A DNA stretch of 64,000 bases from Paenibacillus lautus NBRC 15380 (lineage in GTDB: Bacteria > Bacillota > Bacilli > Paenibacillales > Paenibacillaceae). The notes beneath the pieces were generated by a model. That model searched no databases. It saw nothing but the letters and a program-made list of their open reading frames with translations, and had not been told where the DNA came from. The stretch covers positions 49,705 to 113,704 of the forward strand of contig NZ_BIMF01000021.1 in the NCBI RefSeq assembly GCF_004000945.1, in the 5' to 3' direction. Below are positions 44,032 to 52,505 of the stretch, in pieces; position 1 is the stretch's first letter, and the number at the start of each line of letters is the position of its first letter. A program made the position numbers and the translations under genes.

Positions 44032-45702
44032 ATGGGGAATAAATACACCATTGGTGTCGATTACGGAACACAGTCCGGGCGTGCGGTGTTGGTTAATCTG
44101 GCTGACGGGCAGGAAGTAGCGGATCATGTTACGCCTTACCGGCATCATGTCATCGACGAGTTTTTGCCGGGTACCGGGAAGAAGCTGGAGCACGACTGGG
44201 CGCTTCAGCATCCGGGAGATTATCTGGAGGTTCTGAAGGCATCCGTGCCTGCCGTCATCCAACAATCCGGGATTGACCCGGCGGATGTGATTGGCATCGG
44301 CATTGACTTTACGGCTTGCACCATGCTGCCCGTTGACGAGCTTGGGGAGCCGCTCTGCTTCCATCCGGAGCTGGCCGACCAGCCGCACAGCTGGGTGAAG
44401 CTGTGGAAGCATCATGCCGCCCAGCCGGAAGCAGACAAGATCAACGCGATTGCCGCCGAGCGCGGAGAAGCCTTTTTGCCCCGTTATGGCGGAAAGATTT
44501 CATCGGAATGGATGATCGCAAAGGTCTGGCAGATTCTTGACGAGGCACCGGCGATCTATGAACGTGCGGACAGGTTCCTGGAAGCTACCGATTGGGTCAT
44601 TTCCCAAATGACCGGCCAGATTGTCCGCAACAGCTGCACGGCTGGTTACAAGGCAATATGGCATAAACAAGACGGATATCCAAGCAGGGAATATTTTAAA
44701 GCGCTGGATCCCCGGTTGGAGGATCTGGCCGATACGAAGCTGCGCGGAGAGGTCCGTCCCCTCGGGAGCAGCGCAGGCGGTCTGACGGAAAAGATGGCGG
44801 AGATGATGGGCTTAACGCCAGGGATTGCCGTGGCCGTCGGCAACGTTGACGCTCATGCTGCGGTGCCTGCGGTTGGTGTCGTCACACCGGGCAAGCTGGT
44901 TATGGCGATGGGCACATCGATCTGCCATATGCTGCTCGGTACGGAAGAGAAGCAGGTTGAAGGGATGTGCGGTGTCGTCGAGGACGGGATCATTCCCGGA
45001 TTATACGGTTATGAAGCAGGGCAATCGGCAGTAGGCGATATTTTTGAATGGTACGTCGAGGAAGCGCTTCCCGCGTATGTAAAAGAAGCTGCGTCCGAGG
45101 AAGGAATCGGGGTACACCAATGGCTTGAACGGGAAGCGGCTGCGTACAAGCCGGGTCAAACCGGTCTGCTTGCGCTGGATTGGTGGAACGGCAACCGTTC
45201 CGTGTTGGTGGATACGGATCTGACCGGGCTGGTGTTAGGGATGACCCTGTTGACAAAGCCGCAGGAAATTTACCGCACCTTGCTTGAGGCGACCGCATTC
45301 GGCACGCGCAAAATCGTGGACGCCTTTCACGAGAACGGCGTGGCTGTGGATGTCCTCTATGCATGCGGCGGACTGCCGCAGAAGAACCGTCTCTTGATGC
45401 AGATTTATGCGGATGTTACCAATCGTGAAATTGTGGTGGCTGATTCCAAACAGACGCCGGCGCTTGGCGCCGCGATGTTCGCCGCGGTTGCAGCGGGTCA
45501 GGCGCAAGGCGGGTATGATTCGATTATCGATGCGGCCGAGAAGATGGCGCGGGTGAAGGAAGAGACCTTCAAGCCAATTCCGGAGCATGTGGAAGTATAT
45601 GAGCAGCTGTATCAGGAGTACAGCAAGCTGCATGACTATTTTGGCCGGGGCGAAAACGACGTGATGAAGCGGCTGAAGCGGATTAAACAAACGGCAGAAT
45701 AG
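44032..45702 (+). CDS. araB: Ribulokinase
   Basis: AraB phosphorylates L-ribulose at position 5 with ATP. It has 556 residues in the FGGY sugar kinase fold. The N-terminal phosphate motif is IGVDYGTQSGRAVL; GIGIDFTACTMLPVD and the catalytic region follow. The C-terminal part contains LDWWNGNRSVLVD and the FGGY-type signature near ACGGLPQKNRLLMQIYADV. TAGGAGG lies 7 bases before ATG 44032; the frame is open back to a TTG at 43990 that has no binding site. Confidence 0.96.
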   Translation: MGNKYTIGVDYGTQSGRAVLVNLADGQEVADHVTPYRHHVIDEFLPGTGKKLEHDWALQHPGDYLEVLKASVPAVIQQSGIDPADVIGIGIDFTACTMLPVDELGEPLCFHPELADQPHSWVKLWKHHAAQPEADKINAIAAERGEAFLPRYGGKISSEWMIAKVWQILDEAPAIYERADRFLEATDWVISQMTGQIVRNSCTAGYKAIWHKQDGYPSREYFKALDPRLEDLADTKLRGEVRPLGSSAGGLTEKMAEMMGLTPGIAVAVGNVDAHAAVPAVGVVTPGKLVMAMGTSICHMLLGTEEKQVEGMCGVVEDGIIPGLYGYEAGQSAVGDIFEWYVEEALPAYVKEAASEEGIGVHQWLEREAAAYKPGQTGLLALDWWNGNRSVLVDTDLTGLVLGMTLLTKPQEIYRTLLEATAFGTRKIVDAFHENGVAVDVLYACGGLPQKNRLLMQIYADVTNREIVVADSKQTPALGAAMFAAVAAGQAQGGYDSIIDAAEKMARVKEETFKPIPEHVEVYEQLYQEYSKLHDYFGRGENDVMKRLKRIKQTAE

Positions 45703-45760
45703 CCCCTGGTACTAGAAGCTTGAATAAACACGGCAGGATGGGATGAAGGGGAGGAACAGC

Positions 45761-46942
45761 ATGACGGATTACTTGAACGATGCAAAAGGTTTAATGAGCC
45801 GGATAAGGGAAGTCCAGCCCGGGTTCCGCGGACTTGAAACCATGGTGCTTCAGCCTGGCGCTATGCTTGACGTGCCTCCGTATCTTAAACGGCAAGGCCT
45901 TGGTTCACCAATCGTTGTTGCGGATGCGAATACGTATGAAGCAGCGGGTCAAAAGCTGGTGGAGATCCTGGAAACCGATGGTCAGAAGCCCCGGCTGTGC
46001 CTGATTCAGCCTGATGAGCAAGGCGATGTTGTGGCGGATGAACGCTCATTGATGCAGCTGTTTATCGAAGTGGAGCCTGAAGGGACAGGATGCTTAATCG
46101 CTGTGGGGTCCGGGACCATTCATGACATTACCCGCTTTGTGAGTCATCGGAGCGGCAAGCCGTTCATCTCGGTCCCTACGGCACCTTCGGTCGACGGCTT
46201 TACTTCGGCGGGCGCGCCGATCGTGGTCCGTGGAGTCAAGCAAACCTTTGCGGCTACGGCTCCGATCGCGATATTCGCCGATCCGGACATTCTTGTGAAG
46301 GCACCGCAGCCGCTGGTAGCGGCAGGTTTTGGCGATATGCTCGGCAAATATACCTCGCTGCTGGATTGGAAATTCTCTTCGACCACGGCCGGCGAGCCCT
46401 ATGATGATCAAGTGGCGGCCATTACGGAGAAGGCGCTTCAAGCTTGCATTGAGCATGCGGAGGCGATCGGCCAGCGCACGGAGGAAGGGATTCGCATTCT
46501 GATGACGGCTTTGATTGAGTCGGGTATCGCGATGCTGCTGTTCGGACAGTCCCACCCCGCCTCCGGGGCGGAACATCATCTGTCGCATTACTGGGAGATG
46601 GAGTACTTGCGCCGCGGCAACCGGGCGCTGCTGCATGGTGCCAAAGTGGGGGTAGCCTGCAGCGAAATATCGAGTCTTTATCACGATGCGGCCGATAAGG
46701 GAGTGTATCCTAATGCAGAGCCTATACATTGGGAGACATATAGAGAGCAGGTTCGAGAATGGCTGCGCGAGGTCCCTTCGAAGGAGAAGATTGCCGAGCT
46801 GCTGCGGCAAGCCGGAGGTCCGTCCACCCTGCAGGAGCTTGGCATTGATGACGAGCTGTTCCGGGAGAGCCTGCGGGAGGCGCACACGCTGCGCGATCGC
46901 CATACCATCTTGAGGGCTCTGAACGAGGGGAAGGTTGGGTAG
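45761..46942 (+). CDS. araM: sn-Glycerol-1-phosphate dehydrogenase AraM
   Basis: AraM reduces dihydroxyacetone phosphate to sn-glycerol 1-phosphate. In B. subtilis this feeds heptaprenylglyceryl phosphate synthesis by PcrB. It has 393 residues and belongs to the iron-type dehydrogenase superfamily. IAVGSGTIHDITRFVSH binds NAD, and metal ligands lie in the Asp/His pattern of GFGDMLGK and the later GAEHHLSHYWEM and HGAKVG histidines. GGGGAGG precedes ATG 45761; an ATG at 45743 is upstream of that site and rejected. As in Bacillus it travels with the arabinose genes though it is not needed for arabinose use. A terminator follows. Confidence 0.93.
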   Translation: MTDYLNDAKGLMSRIREVQPGFRGLETMVLQPGAMLDVPPYLKRQGLGSPIVVADANTYEAAGQKLVEILETDGQKPRLCLIQPDEQGDVVADERSLMQLFIEVEPEGTGCLIAVGSGTIHDITRFVSHRSGKPFISVPTAPSVDGFTSAGAPIVVRGVKQTFAATAPIAIFADPDILVKAPQPLVAAGFGDMLGKYTSLLDWKFSSTTAGEPYDDQVAAITEKALQACIEHAEAIGQRTEEGIRILMTALIESGIAMLLFGQSHPASGAEHHLSHYWEMEYLRRGNRALLHGAKVGVACSEISSLYHDAADKGVYPNAEPIHWETYREQVREWLREVPSKEKIAELLRQAGGPSTLQELGIDDELFRESLREAHTLRDRHTILRALNEGKVG

Positions 46943-47053
46943 AAAAGACGGAACGGTGCATGGTAGTGGATAAATCATAAACGAAATCGTCCAAGAAAAC
47001 AGTGGAATTGTCATTTTTGTTTTTTTAATAAGGCATATCGTTGTATCCAAGCA

Positions 47054-47098
47054 AAAGGGACTCTTTATGATCGAATGATCATGGAGAGCCCCTTTTTG
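47054..47098. terminator. Terminator after araM
   Basis: AAAGGG plus CTCT and TATGATC pair with GATCAT, AGAG and CCCTTT across small bulges, followed by TTTTT. It can also serve the convergent regulator gene. Confidence 0.8.
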
Positions 47099-47217
47099 TT
47101 GAATTCCTATGTGTCCCGTGTGTCTCAAAGTAATCAAACAGACGAACCAAAGTAGATCAATTCTTGTTGGCGTGAGGCTTGTAATCCAGCGATACCCGCC
47201 ATATCAAGAATTTCCTC

Positions 47218-48135
47218 TTATCCTTCCTTCACATCATACAGCACGCGAGCTAACAGGTCCTGGCTGTAGTTGCCGAAATGTTTGCCGTAAATGGTTAAGC
47301 CCCGTTTATTAACAGATCGCTCGTTAACGGCGATCCTGAAGGTGAGCTCGCTCTTGTAATCAAGCTGAATCTGGTCCAGACCGACATCCGAGATGCGGCA
47401 TCCATCGATAAAGCTGCCTTCCTTATTAATTCGGATAAGCTTCAGCATGCCGTACTGGTTCAAGTGGGGCGGCCACCATTCGGGGTTGAAGGTACCGCGT
47501 TTGTCCCCGAAATCCCCCGGACTTGTCCAGCTGCCAATCTCGATCCCGTTTACGTAAAAGAAAATGTCCGATGGGTAATTGTCGCAATGTCCCGGCGCTT
47601 CAGAGCCAAGCTCTAAGGAGAATTGAATCTCGCGGAACGATTGATTGGATTTCAAATAATTCGGGATCCGGTATTCCAGGAATCCTTCGGTAAGCCAGAT
47701 GATCTCCGAGTTGATCCGTTCCGGATCGGCGAAATAGCGCGGATCGTCAAAATCTCCGATGATGCTGTCCTTGGTTGCAAGCCCGCAGGTCGGGATCACT
47801 TGGTAATCGCTGTAATGGCCAACCTGAATTTCCACCTCGTACAAATTATCAATATCCTTGCTGCGAAGATCAACCATCAAGGTATCTTTGTTCAGGTAGC
47901 AGATCTTCTGAATGCCATGCTTCCCGCCCGTGGTATTGATTTCGATCAGGCCGCTATCTTCCAGTTTCTTGATATGCATAGTGATAGCGCCATTGCTGAG
48001 GTTCAGTCTGTTGGCGAGGTCGTTCAGGTTCAGACTTTGATTCTTGGCCAGCAGCTCCAGAATTTGAATGCGAATTTCCGAGCTGAGCGCTTTAAAGATA
48101 TCAAGCCCGCTCATTAAATCTTTAATGTAGATCAT
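47218..48135 (-). CDS. ArsR-type winged-helix regulator with a large C-terminal domain
   Basis: The protein has 305 residues, about three times the size of a metal-sensing ArsR. The first 75 residues form a winged helix-turn-helix (FKALSSEIRIQILELL and LNLNDLANRLNLSNGAITMH). No cysteine-rich metal site is seen there. The remaining 220 residues have no family that I recognise; they are rich in beta-strand patterns, aromatic residues and Asp/Asn, as in carbohydrate-binding sandwiches (for example SDIFFYVNGIEIGSWTSPG). It is divergent from abfA-araNPQ across an AT-rich gap without AraR sites. I infer that it controls arabinofuranoside uptake and cleavage. ATG 48135 is 12 bases after AGAAGG; ATG 48114 is an alternative. 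Confidence 0.75.
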   Translation of the reverse strand: MIYIKDLMSGLDIFKALSSEIRIQILELLAKNQSLNLNDLANRLNLSNGAITMHIKKLEDSGLIEINTTGGKHGIQKICYLNKDTLMVDLRSKDIDNLYEVEIQVGHYSDYQVIPTCGLATKDSIIGDFDDPRYFADPERINSEIIWLTEGFLEYRIPNYLKSNQSFREIQFSLELGSEAPGHCDNYPSDIFFYVNGIEIGSWTSPGDFGDKRGTFNPEWWPPHLNQYGMLKLIRINKEGSFIDGCRISDVGLDQIQLDYKSELTFRIAVNERSVNKRGLTIYGKHFGNYSQDLLARVLYDVKEG

Positions 48136-48530
48136 CTTATCTCGAACCTTCTTCCGATTAAAGGATTTATATAACGATGGTAATAGGTAAAGAGGTTTAT
48201 TTTAAATAATTATAAATCAATATGGGCGCTAAATAAAGATGTCATCTAACTCATCGAAAAATTCACTGAAAAAATAAGAATTTGAATACTGAAAATCATT
48301 TTATTTGAAATTATTATGAAAATAATAACTCAGAAAACAGAAGAAAATTGTTTTTAGACCAGAATTAAGTGCATTTTCAGTTGTAAAATTAATTCATTTC
48401 TAATTTATATAAATCATTTTATATTTCTATATTTACAGAGTGTGCTTCATATGATATTTTATATTTGAAAACGAATTCATTCAATATTATTTGAATTGTT
48501 TTATAATTATATCAACGGAAGGTGAAGGAC
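48136..48530. promoter_or_regulatory. AT-rich divergent control region between the ArsR-type gene and abfA
   Basis: This gap of nearly 400 bases is far richer in A and T than its flanks and contains no gene. AAATCATTTTAT occurs at 48293-48304 and 48411-48422. TATTTGAA occurs at 48303, 48462 and 48488. A TATAAT at 48502-48507 is a likely -10 box for abfA, with TTCAAT as a weak -35 box. No AraR palindrome is present. Confidence 0.5.
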
Positions 48531-50045
48531 TTGGCAGCTGAGAAATTGAAAGCACGAATGATCGTGGATAAGTCGTTTCGGATCGCGCAAGTTGATAACC
48601 GTATTTATGGCTCGTTCATTGAACATCTAGGCCGCGCTGTATATGGCGGGATTTACGAGCCCGGCCATGAAACTGCGGATGCAGGTGGTTTTCGTAACGA
48701 CGTGAAGGAATTGATCAAGGAACTGGATGTCCCGATTATAAGATATCCCGGCGGGAATTTTGTATCTGGCTATAACTGGGAAGATGGCGTAGGTCCTGTA
48801 GCCGAACGGCCGAAACGGCTGGAACTGGCCTGGAGGACGCTGGAGCCGAACGATGTTGGCACAAATGAGTTTATTTCCTGGGCTAAGGAAGTGGGCTCTG
48901 ACGTTATGATGGCCGTAAACCTCGGTACTCGGGGGATCGACGCTGCCAGAAATCTGCTGGAATACACGAATCATCCTGGAGGTACATACTGGAGCGATCT
49001 AAGACGCAGTCATGGCTATGAACAGCCGCACAAGATCAAGACTTGGTGCCTTGGTAACGAGATGGACGGACCTTGGCAGATCGGACACAAGACCTCGACT
49101 GAATACGGCCGGCTTGCGCTGGAGACGGCAAAAGCCATGCGGCTTGTCGACCCGACCATCGAACTGGTTTCTTGCGGAAGCTCGAGCACGGGGATGCCGA
49201 CATTCCCTGAATGGGAAGCCGTGACGCTGGATCATACGTACGAGGCGGTTGATTACATATCGCTGCATCAATATTACGGTAACCGTGATAACGATACCGC
49301 CAACTATCTGGCCCTTTCCCTGGATATGGATCACTTTATTCATACGGTCAAATCCACTTGTGATTACATCAAGGCCAAGAAGCGCAGCAAAAAGACAATG
49401 TATCTCAGCTTCGACGAGTGGAATGTCTGGTATCATTCCAATGACGCCGACAGACAGATTGATCCATGGAGCATCGCTCCGCCTCAGCTGGAGGATGTGT
49501 ATAATTTCGAGGATGCGATTCTTGTCGGCAGCATGCTGATTACCTTCCTGCGCCACGCAGACCGGGTGAAGATGGCTTGCCTGGCACAGCTCGTAAACGT
49601 CATTGCGCCGATTATGACCGAGAACGGCGGTCGTTCATGGAAGCAGACCATCTTTTATCCGTATCTTCACGCTTCGAAATTTGGCCGTGGCGTATCGCTG
49701 CTGCCGATTGTCGAGTCACCGAAGTATGATTCCAAGGATTTTACCGATGTTCCGTATCTGGACAGCGCGGTCGTTCATAACGAAGAGGATGAAGAAATTA
49801 CGATTTTTGCCGTGAACCGTCATCTGGAGGAAGCATTGGAGCTGGAATGCGATGTGCGCAGCTTTGAAGGTTACCGGCTGCTGGAGCATATCGTGATGGA
49901 GCACGAGGATCTGAAAGCGGCGAATACCGCATCCGAGGAAAGAGTGAAACCTCATCATCAGGGCGGGGCTAAACTCGATAACGGTATGGTTACCGCAAGG
50001 CTGGCCAAGGCATCGTGGAACGTTATTCGCTTGAAAAAAGCTTAA
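48531..50045 (+). CDS. abfA: Alpha-L-arabinofuranosidase, GH51
   Basis: AbfA releases arabinose from arabinan, arabinoxylan or arabino-oligosaccharides. It has about 504 residues and no signal peptide, so it acts in the cytosol on imported oligosaccharides. It matches B. subtilis AbfA over its full length. The acid/base Glu177 is in CLGNEMDGPWQ and the nucleophile Glu296 in LSFDEWNVWYHS. I chose TTG 48531, 5 bases after GGAAGGTGA; GTG 48522 overlaps that site and ATG 48558 lacks one. It precedes araN-araP-araQ, which import its substrates. Confidence 0.94.
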   Translation: MAAEKLKARMIVDKSFRIAQVDNRIYGSFIEHLGRAVYGGIYEPGHETADAGGFRNDVKELIKELDVPIIRYPGGNFVSGYNWEDGVGPVAERPKRLELAWRTLEPNDVGTNEFISWAKEVGSDVMMAVNLGTRGIDAARNLLEYTNHPGGTYWSDLRRSHGYEQPHKIKTWCLGNEMDGPWQIGHKTSTEYGRLALETAKAMRLVDPTIELVSCGSSSTGMPTFPEWEAVTLDHTYEAVDYISLHQYYGNRDNDTANYLALSLDMDHFIHTVKSTCDYIKAKKRSKKTMYLSFDEWNVWYHSNDADRQIDPWSIAPPQLEDVYNFEDAILVGSMLITFLRHADRVKMACLAQLVNVIAPIMTENGGRSWKQTIFYPYLHASKFGRGVSLLPIVESPKYDSKDFTDVPYLDSAVVHNEEDEEITIFAVNRHLEEALELECDVRSFEGYRLLEHIVMEHEDLKAANTASEERVKPHHQGGAKLDNGMVTARLAKASWNVIRLKKA

Positions 50046-50114
50046 GGAAATGCAGGGGGCAGTTCTCACCATGGACTGCCCCATCTCCCAAACTCATATC
50101 AAATTACACCTAAT

Positions 50115-50130
50115 ATGAAAGCGCTTTATT
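50115..50130 (+). promoter_or_regulatory. Candidate cre between abfA and araN
   Basis: ATGAAAGCGCTTTATT holds the palindromic CcpA core GAAAGCGCTTT, with the final CA of the consensus missing. It could mediate glucose repression of araNPQ. Confidence 0.45.
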
Positions 50131-50203
50131 TCTGGTGATAGCAGAAGTACCGATTTTTGAAGTGTAGGTTTGTATGAACGAAAATTAAGGGAGGTCCAGT
50201 AGG

Positions 50204-51532
50204 ATGATGAAAAAATGGATGGTCGTATTCATGGTGTTATGTATGACGTTGTTTCTGTGGGGGTGCGGTAAATCGAATAATGCCGGGGGCGAAACCTCGG
50301 TTCTGGATGGAGGGGCAGGGGAAAGCGCTACGGAGCTGTCTTATTGGACGTTTGTTGAGCTGCATGGACAGCATTTCGAGAAAATGCTGGGCAAGTGGAA
50401 TGCCGAGAATCCCGAACGCCAGATTAAGCTGAATGTGACGGTCATGCCGTATGACGACATGCATAATAAATTATCCATTGCGGTTCAATCGGGGACGGGG
50501 GCACCCGACATTGCTGATATCGAGCTTGGGAAGTTTCCGGACTTCTTGTCCGGCACGCCGCAGCTGGAACCGCTCAATGACGTCATTGATCCATTCCGAG
50601 ACACCATCGTTAAATCCCGAATTGACCTATACAGCAAGGAAGATGTGAATTACGGCATCCCGACCCATGTGGGAGCATCCGTTGCCTTCTATAATACCGA
50701 GATTTTGGAGGAGGCCGGCATTAACTATCAGGATATCGTGACTTGGGAGGATTTCAAGCAGGCGGGTATCCAGGTGTATGAAAAAACAGGCAAGTACATG
50801 GGAACAGCCGATACAAGCGCAGCCTGGCAAGCCTCGATGCTATTGGCGCAGCAAGGCGCCGATTTGACGGATGATTCCGGCAATCCGATCGTGAATTCGG
50901 AAGAGATGGTGAAGGCCATGACGCTGCTCAAGGACTTGCACGATAACAATGTCATATCAACCATTGCCGGCGGCCAGCCTGATACCGAAGAAGCCTATGG
51001 AGAGTTTAATGCAGGAAATTACGCTACGGCCTTCATGCCGCTGTGGCAAATGTCCAGATACACCAACTACATGTCCGACTTATCCGGGAAAATAGCCATT
51101 GCGCCGATTCCGGTCATTGAAGAAGGAATGCCAAGATCGGTTGGCGGCGGCGGCACCGGCACGGTGGTTACCAAGACCGCAAAAGACGTACAGCTGGCGA
51201 AAGACTTTCTGGCATTTGCCAAACTGTCCCTGGATGCCAATAAAGAGATCTGGAACACGCTTGGATTCGATCCGGTCAATATGGACGTTTGGGATATGAA
51301 GGATGTTACGCACAATGCCGAGAATCAGTTCGTCAAGTATTTTGTCAATAACCCGTTTGATGTCTTGAATGAGATCCGGGATGAAATCCGCTTAATCAAA
51401 TCGACCTCCGCATCACCTACCATCAACAACGTTCTGTGCACAACGACCTTCAACGAGATTTTTGAGGATGGCAAGGACATTACCGAAGCTTTGAACGATG
51501 CCCAGAAACAAATCGAACAGGAATTAAAATGA
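50204..51532 (+). CDS. araN: Arabino-oligosaccharide-binding lipoprotein AraN
   Basis: AraN is the extracellular binding protein of the AraNPQ importer. It has 442 residues: a signal peptide ending in LWGC with Cys21 as the lipid-anchored residue, then a family 1 sugar-binding fold. ELSYWTFVELHGQHF, PDIADIELGKF and DKFVEARLTLYSK-like sequence SRIDLYSKEDVNYGIPTHVG recall B. subtilis AraN closely. GGGAGGT lies 10 bases before the paired ATG codons. The next gene is separated by a strong hairpin without a T run, which may keep araN mRNA more abundant than that of the permeases. Confidence 0.92.
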   Translation: MMKKWMVVFMVLCMTLFLWGCGKSNNAGGETSVLDGGAGESATELSYWTFVELHGQHFEKMLGKWNAENPERQIKLNVTVMPYDDMHNKLSIAVQSGTGAPDIADIELGKFPDFLSGTPQLEPLNDVIDPFRDTIVKSRIDLYSKEDVNYGIPTHVGASVAFYNTEILEEAGINYQDIVTWEDFKQAGIQVYEKTGKYMGTADTSAAWQASMLLAQQGADLTDDSGNPIVNSEEMVKAMTLLKDLHDNNVISTIAGGQPDTEEAYGEFNAGNYATAFMPLWQMSRYTNYMSDLSGKIAIAPIPVIEEGMPRSVGGGGTGTVVTKTAKDVQLAKDFLAFAKLSLDANKEIWNTLGFDPVNMDVWDMKDVTHNAENQFVKYFVNNPFDVLNEIRDEIRLIKSTSASPTINNVLCTTTFNEIFEDGKDITEALNDAQKQIEQELK

Positions 51533-51558
51533 CACTCGCTCATAGGGTACCAAAACAA

Positions 51559-51591
51559 AGAGCTGCTCATGGACCGTTAATGAGCGGCTCT
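51559..51591 (+). other. Intercistronic hairpin between araN and araP
   Basis: AGAGCTGCTCAT pairs with ATGAGCGGCTCT (12 bp, one G-U) around a 9-base loop. No T run follows, so it is more likely an mRNA-stabilising or processing element than a full terminator. Confidence 0.7.
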
Positions 51592-51609
51592 CATTAAAGG
51601 AGTAGAATC

Positions 51610-52503
51610 ATGATTAAAAAATTTCTGTACTCGCAAAAGGTTGCTCCTTACGTGTTTGTCCTGCCGTTTATTCTGGTGTTCCTTATATTCTGGGTATTAC
51701 CGCTGGGCAACTCGTTTGGCATGAGCTTTCAGAAGACGCAGCTGGGGCAGGAAGCGGATTGGATCGGTTTAGCTAATTACGGAAAGCTGATGGGGGACGG
51801 CGTCTTTCTGAAGGCGGTAACGAACAGCGCGATTTACATGATCCTGACGCTCCTGATCCTGATTCCGTTTCCGATGCTGTTCGCGGTCCTGATCAACAAT
51901 AAGTTCATGTGGGGAAGAGAGTTTTTTAAATCGTCCTTTTTCTTCCCGGCACTGACGTCGGTTGTTGTCGCAGGCACCATATTTCGGCTGATGTTCGGCG
52001 AGATGGAAGGTTCCCTCATTAACAGTCTACTAGGATGGTTCGGGATCGACCCCGTGAAGTTTCTGAAGGGACAGGTTACCGGTTTTATTGCTTTGGTGGC
52101 TCTTGCCACATGGCGGTGGACGGGAGTCAATATGCTCTATTTTTTATCGGGGCTCAAAAACATCCCGGGCGAATATTATGAAGCGGCATCCATCGACGGG
52201 GCTTCGGCCTTTCAGAAATTCACCAAAATCACGATGCCTTTGTTGAAGCCAACCACGATTTACGTGTTAACGATCAGCATTTATGCGGGGCTTGCCATGT
52301 TTATTGAGAGCATGATGCTCTGGAACGGCAACAACTCCCCGAAAAATATCGGCCTCACCATTGTCGGTTATTTGTACCGTCAAGGCATTGAGAAGAACAA
52401 TCTGGGTTATGCGGCCGCTGTAGGGATCGTGCTGCTGGCGATTACCATGATCATTAATCTAACACAGCTGACACTCTCCGGCATGTTCAAGAAGGAGGAT
52501 TGA
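51610..52503 (+). CDS. araP: Arabino-oligosaccharide ABC permease AraP
   Basis: This permease has 297 residues and six predicted membrane helices. The cytoplasmic EAA loop, EYYEAASIDGASAFQKF followed by TMPLLKP, contacts the ATPase. The sequence belongs to the MalF/UgpA group of sugar permeases. AAAGGAG precedes the ATG. It ends two bases before araQ. No ATPase gene is present nearby; in B. subtilis the shared ATPase MsmX drives AraNPQ, and a distant MsmX-type protein probably does so here. Confidence 0.93.
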   Translation: MIKKFLYSQKVAPYVFVLPFILVFLIFWVLPLGNSFGMSFQKTQLGQEADWIGLANYGKLMGDGVFLKAVTNSAIYMILTLLILIPFPMLFAVLINNKFMWGREFFKSSFFFPALTSVVVAGTIFRLMFGEMEGSLINSLLGWFGIDPVKFLKGQVTGFIALVALATWRWTGVNMLYFLSGLKNIPGEYYEAASIDGASAFQKFTKITMPLLKPTTIYVLTISIYAGLAMFIESMMLWNGNNSPKNIGLTIVGYLYRQGIEKNNLGYAAAVGIVLLAITMIINLTQLTLSGMFKKED

Positions 52504-52505
52504 GA

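Noticed and set aside
46094..47137. Minus-strand open frame of 347 codons over araM
   Set aside because: It is antisense to a well-supported gene and runs through the araM terminator, without a start signal or recognisable domain.
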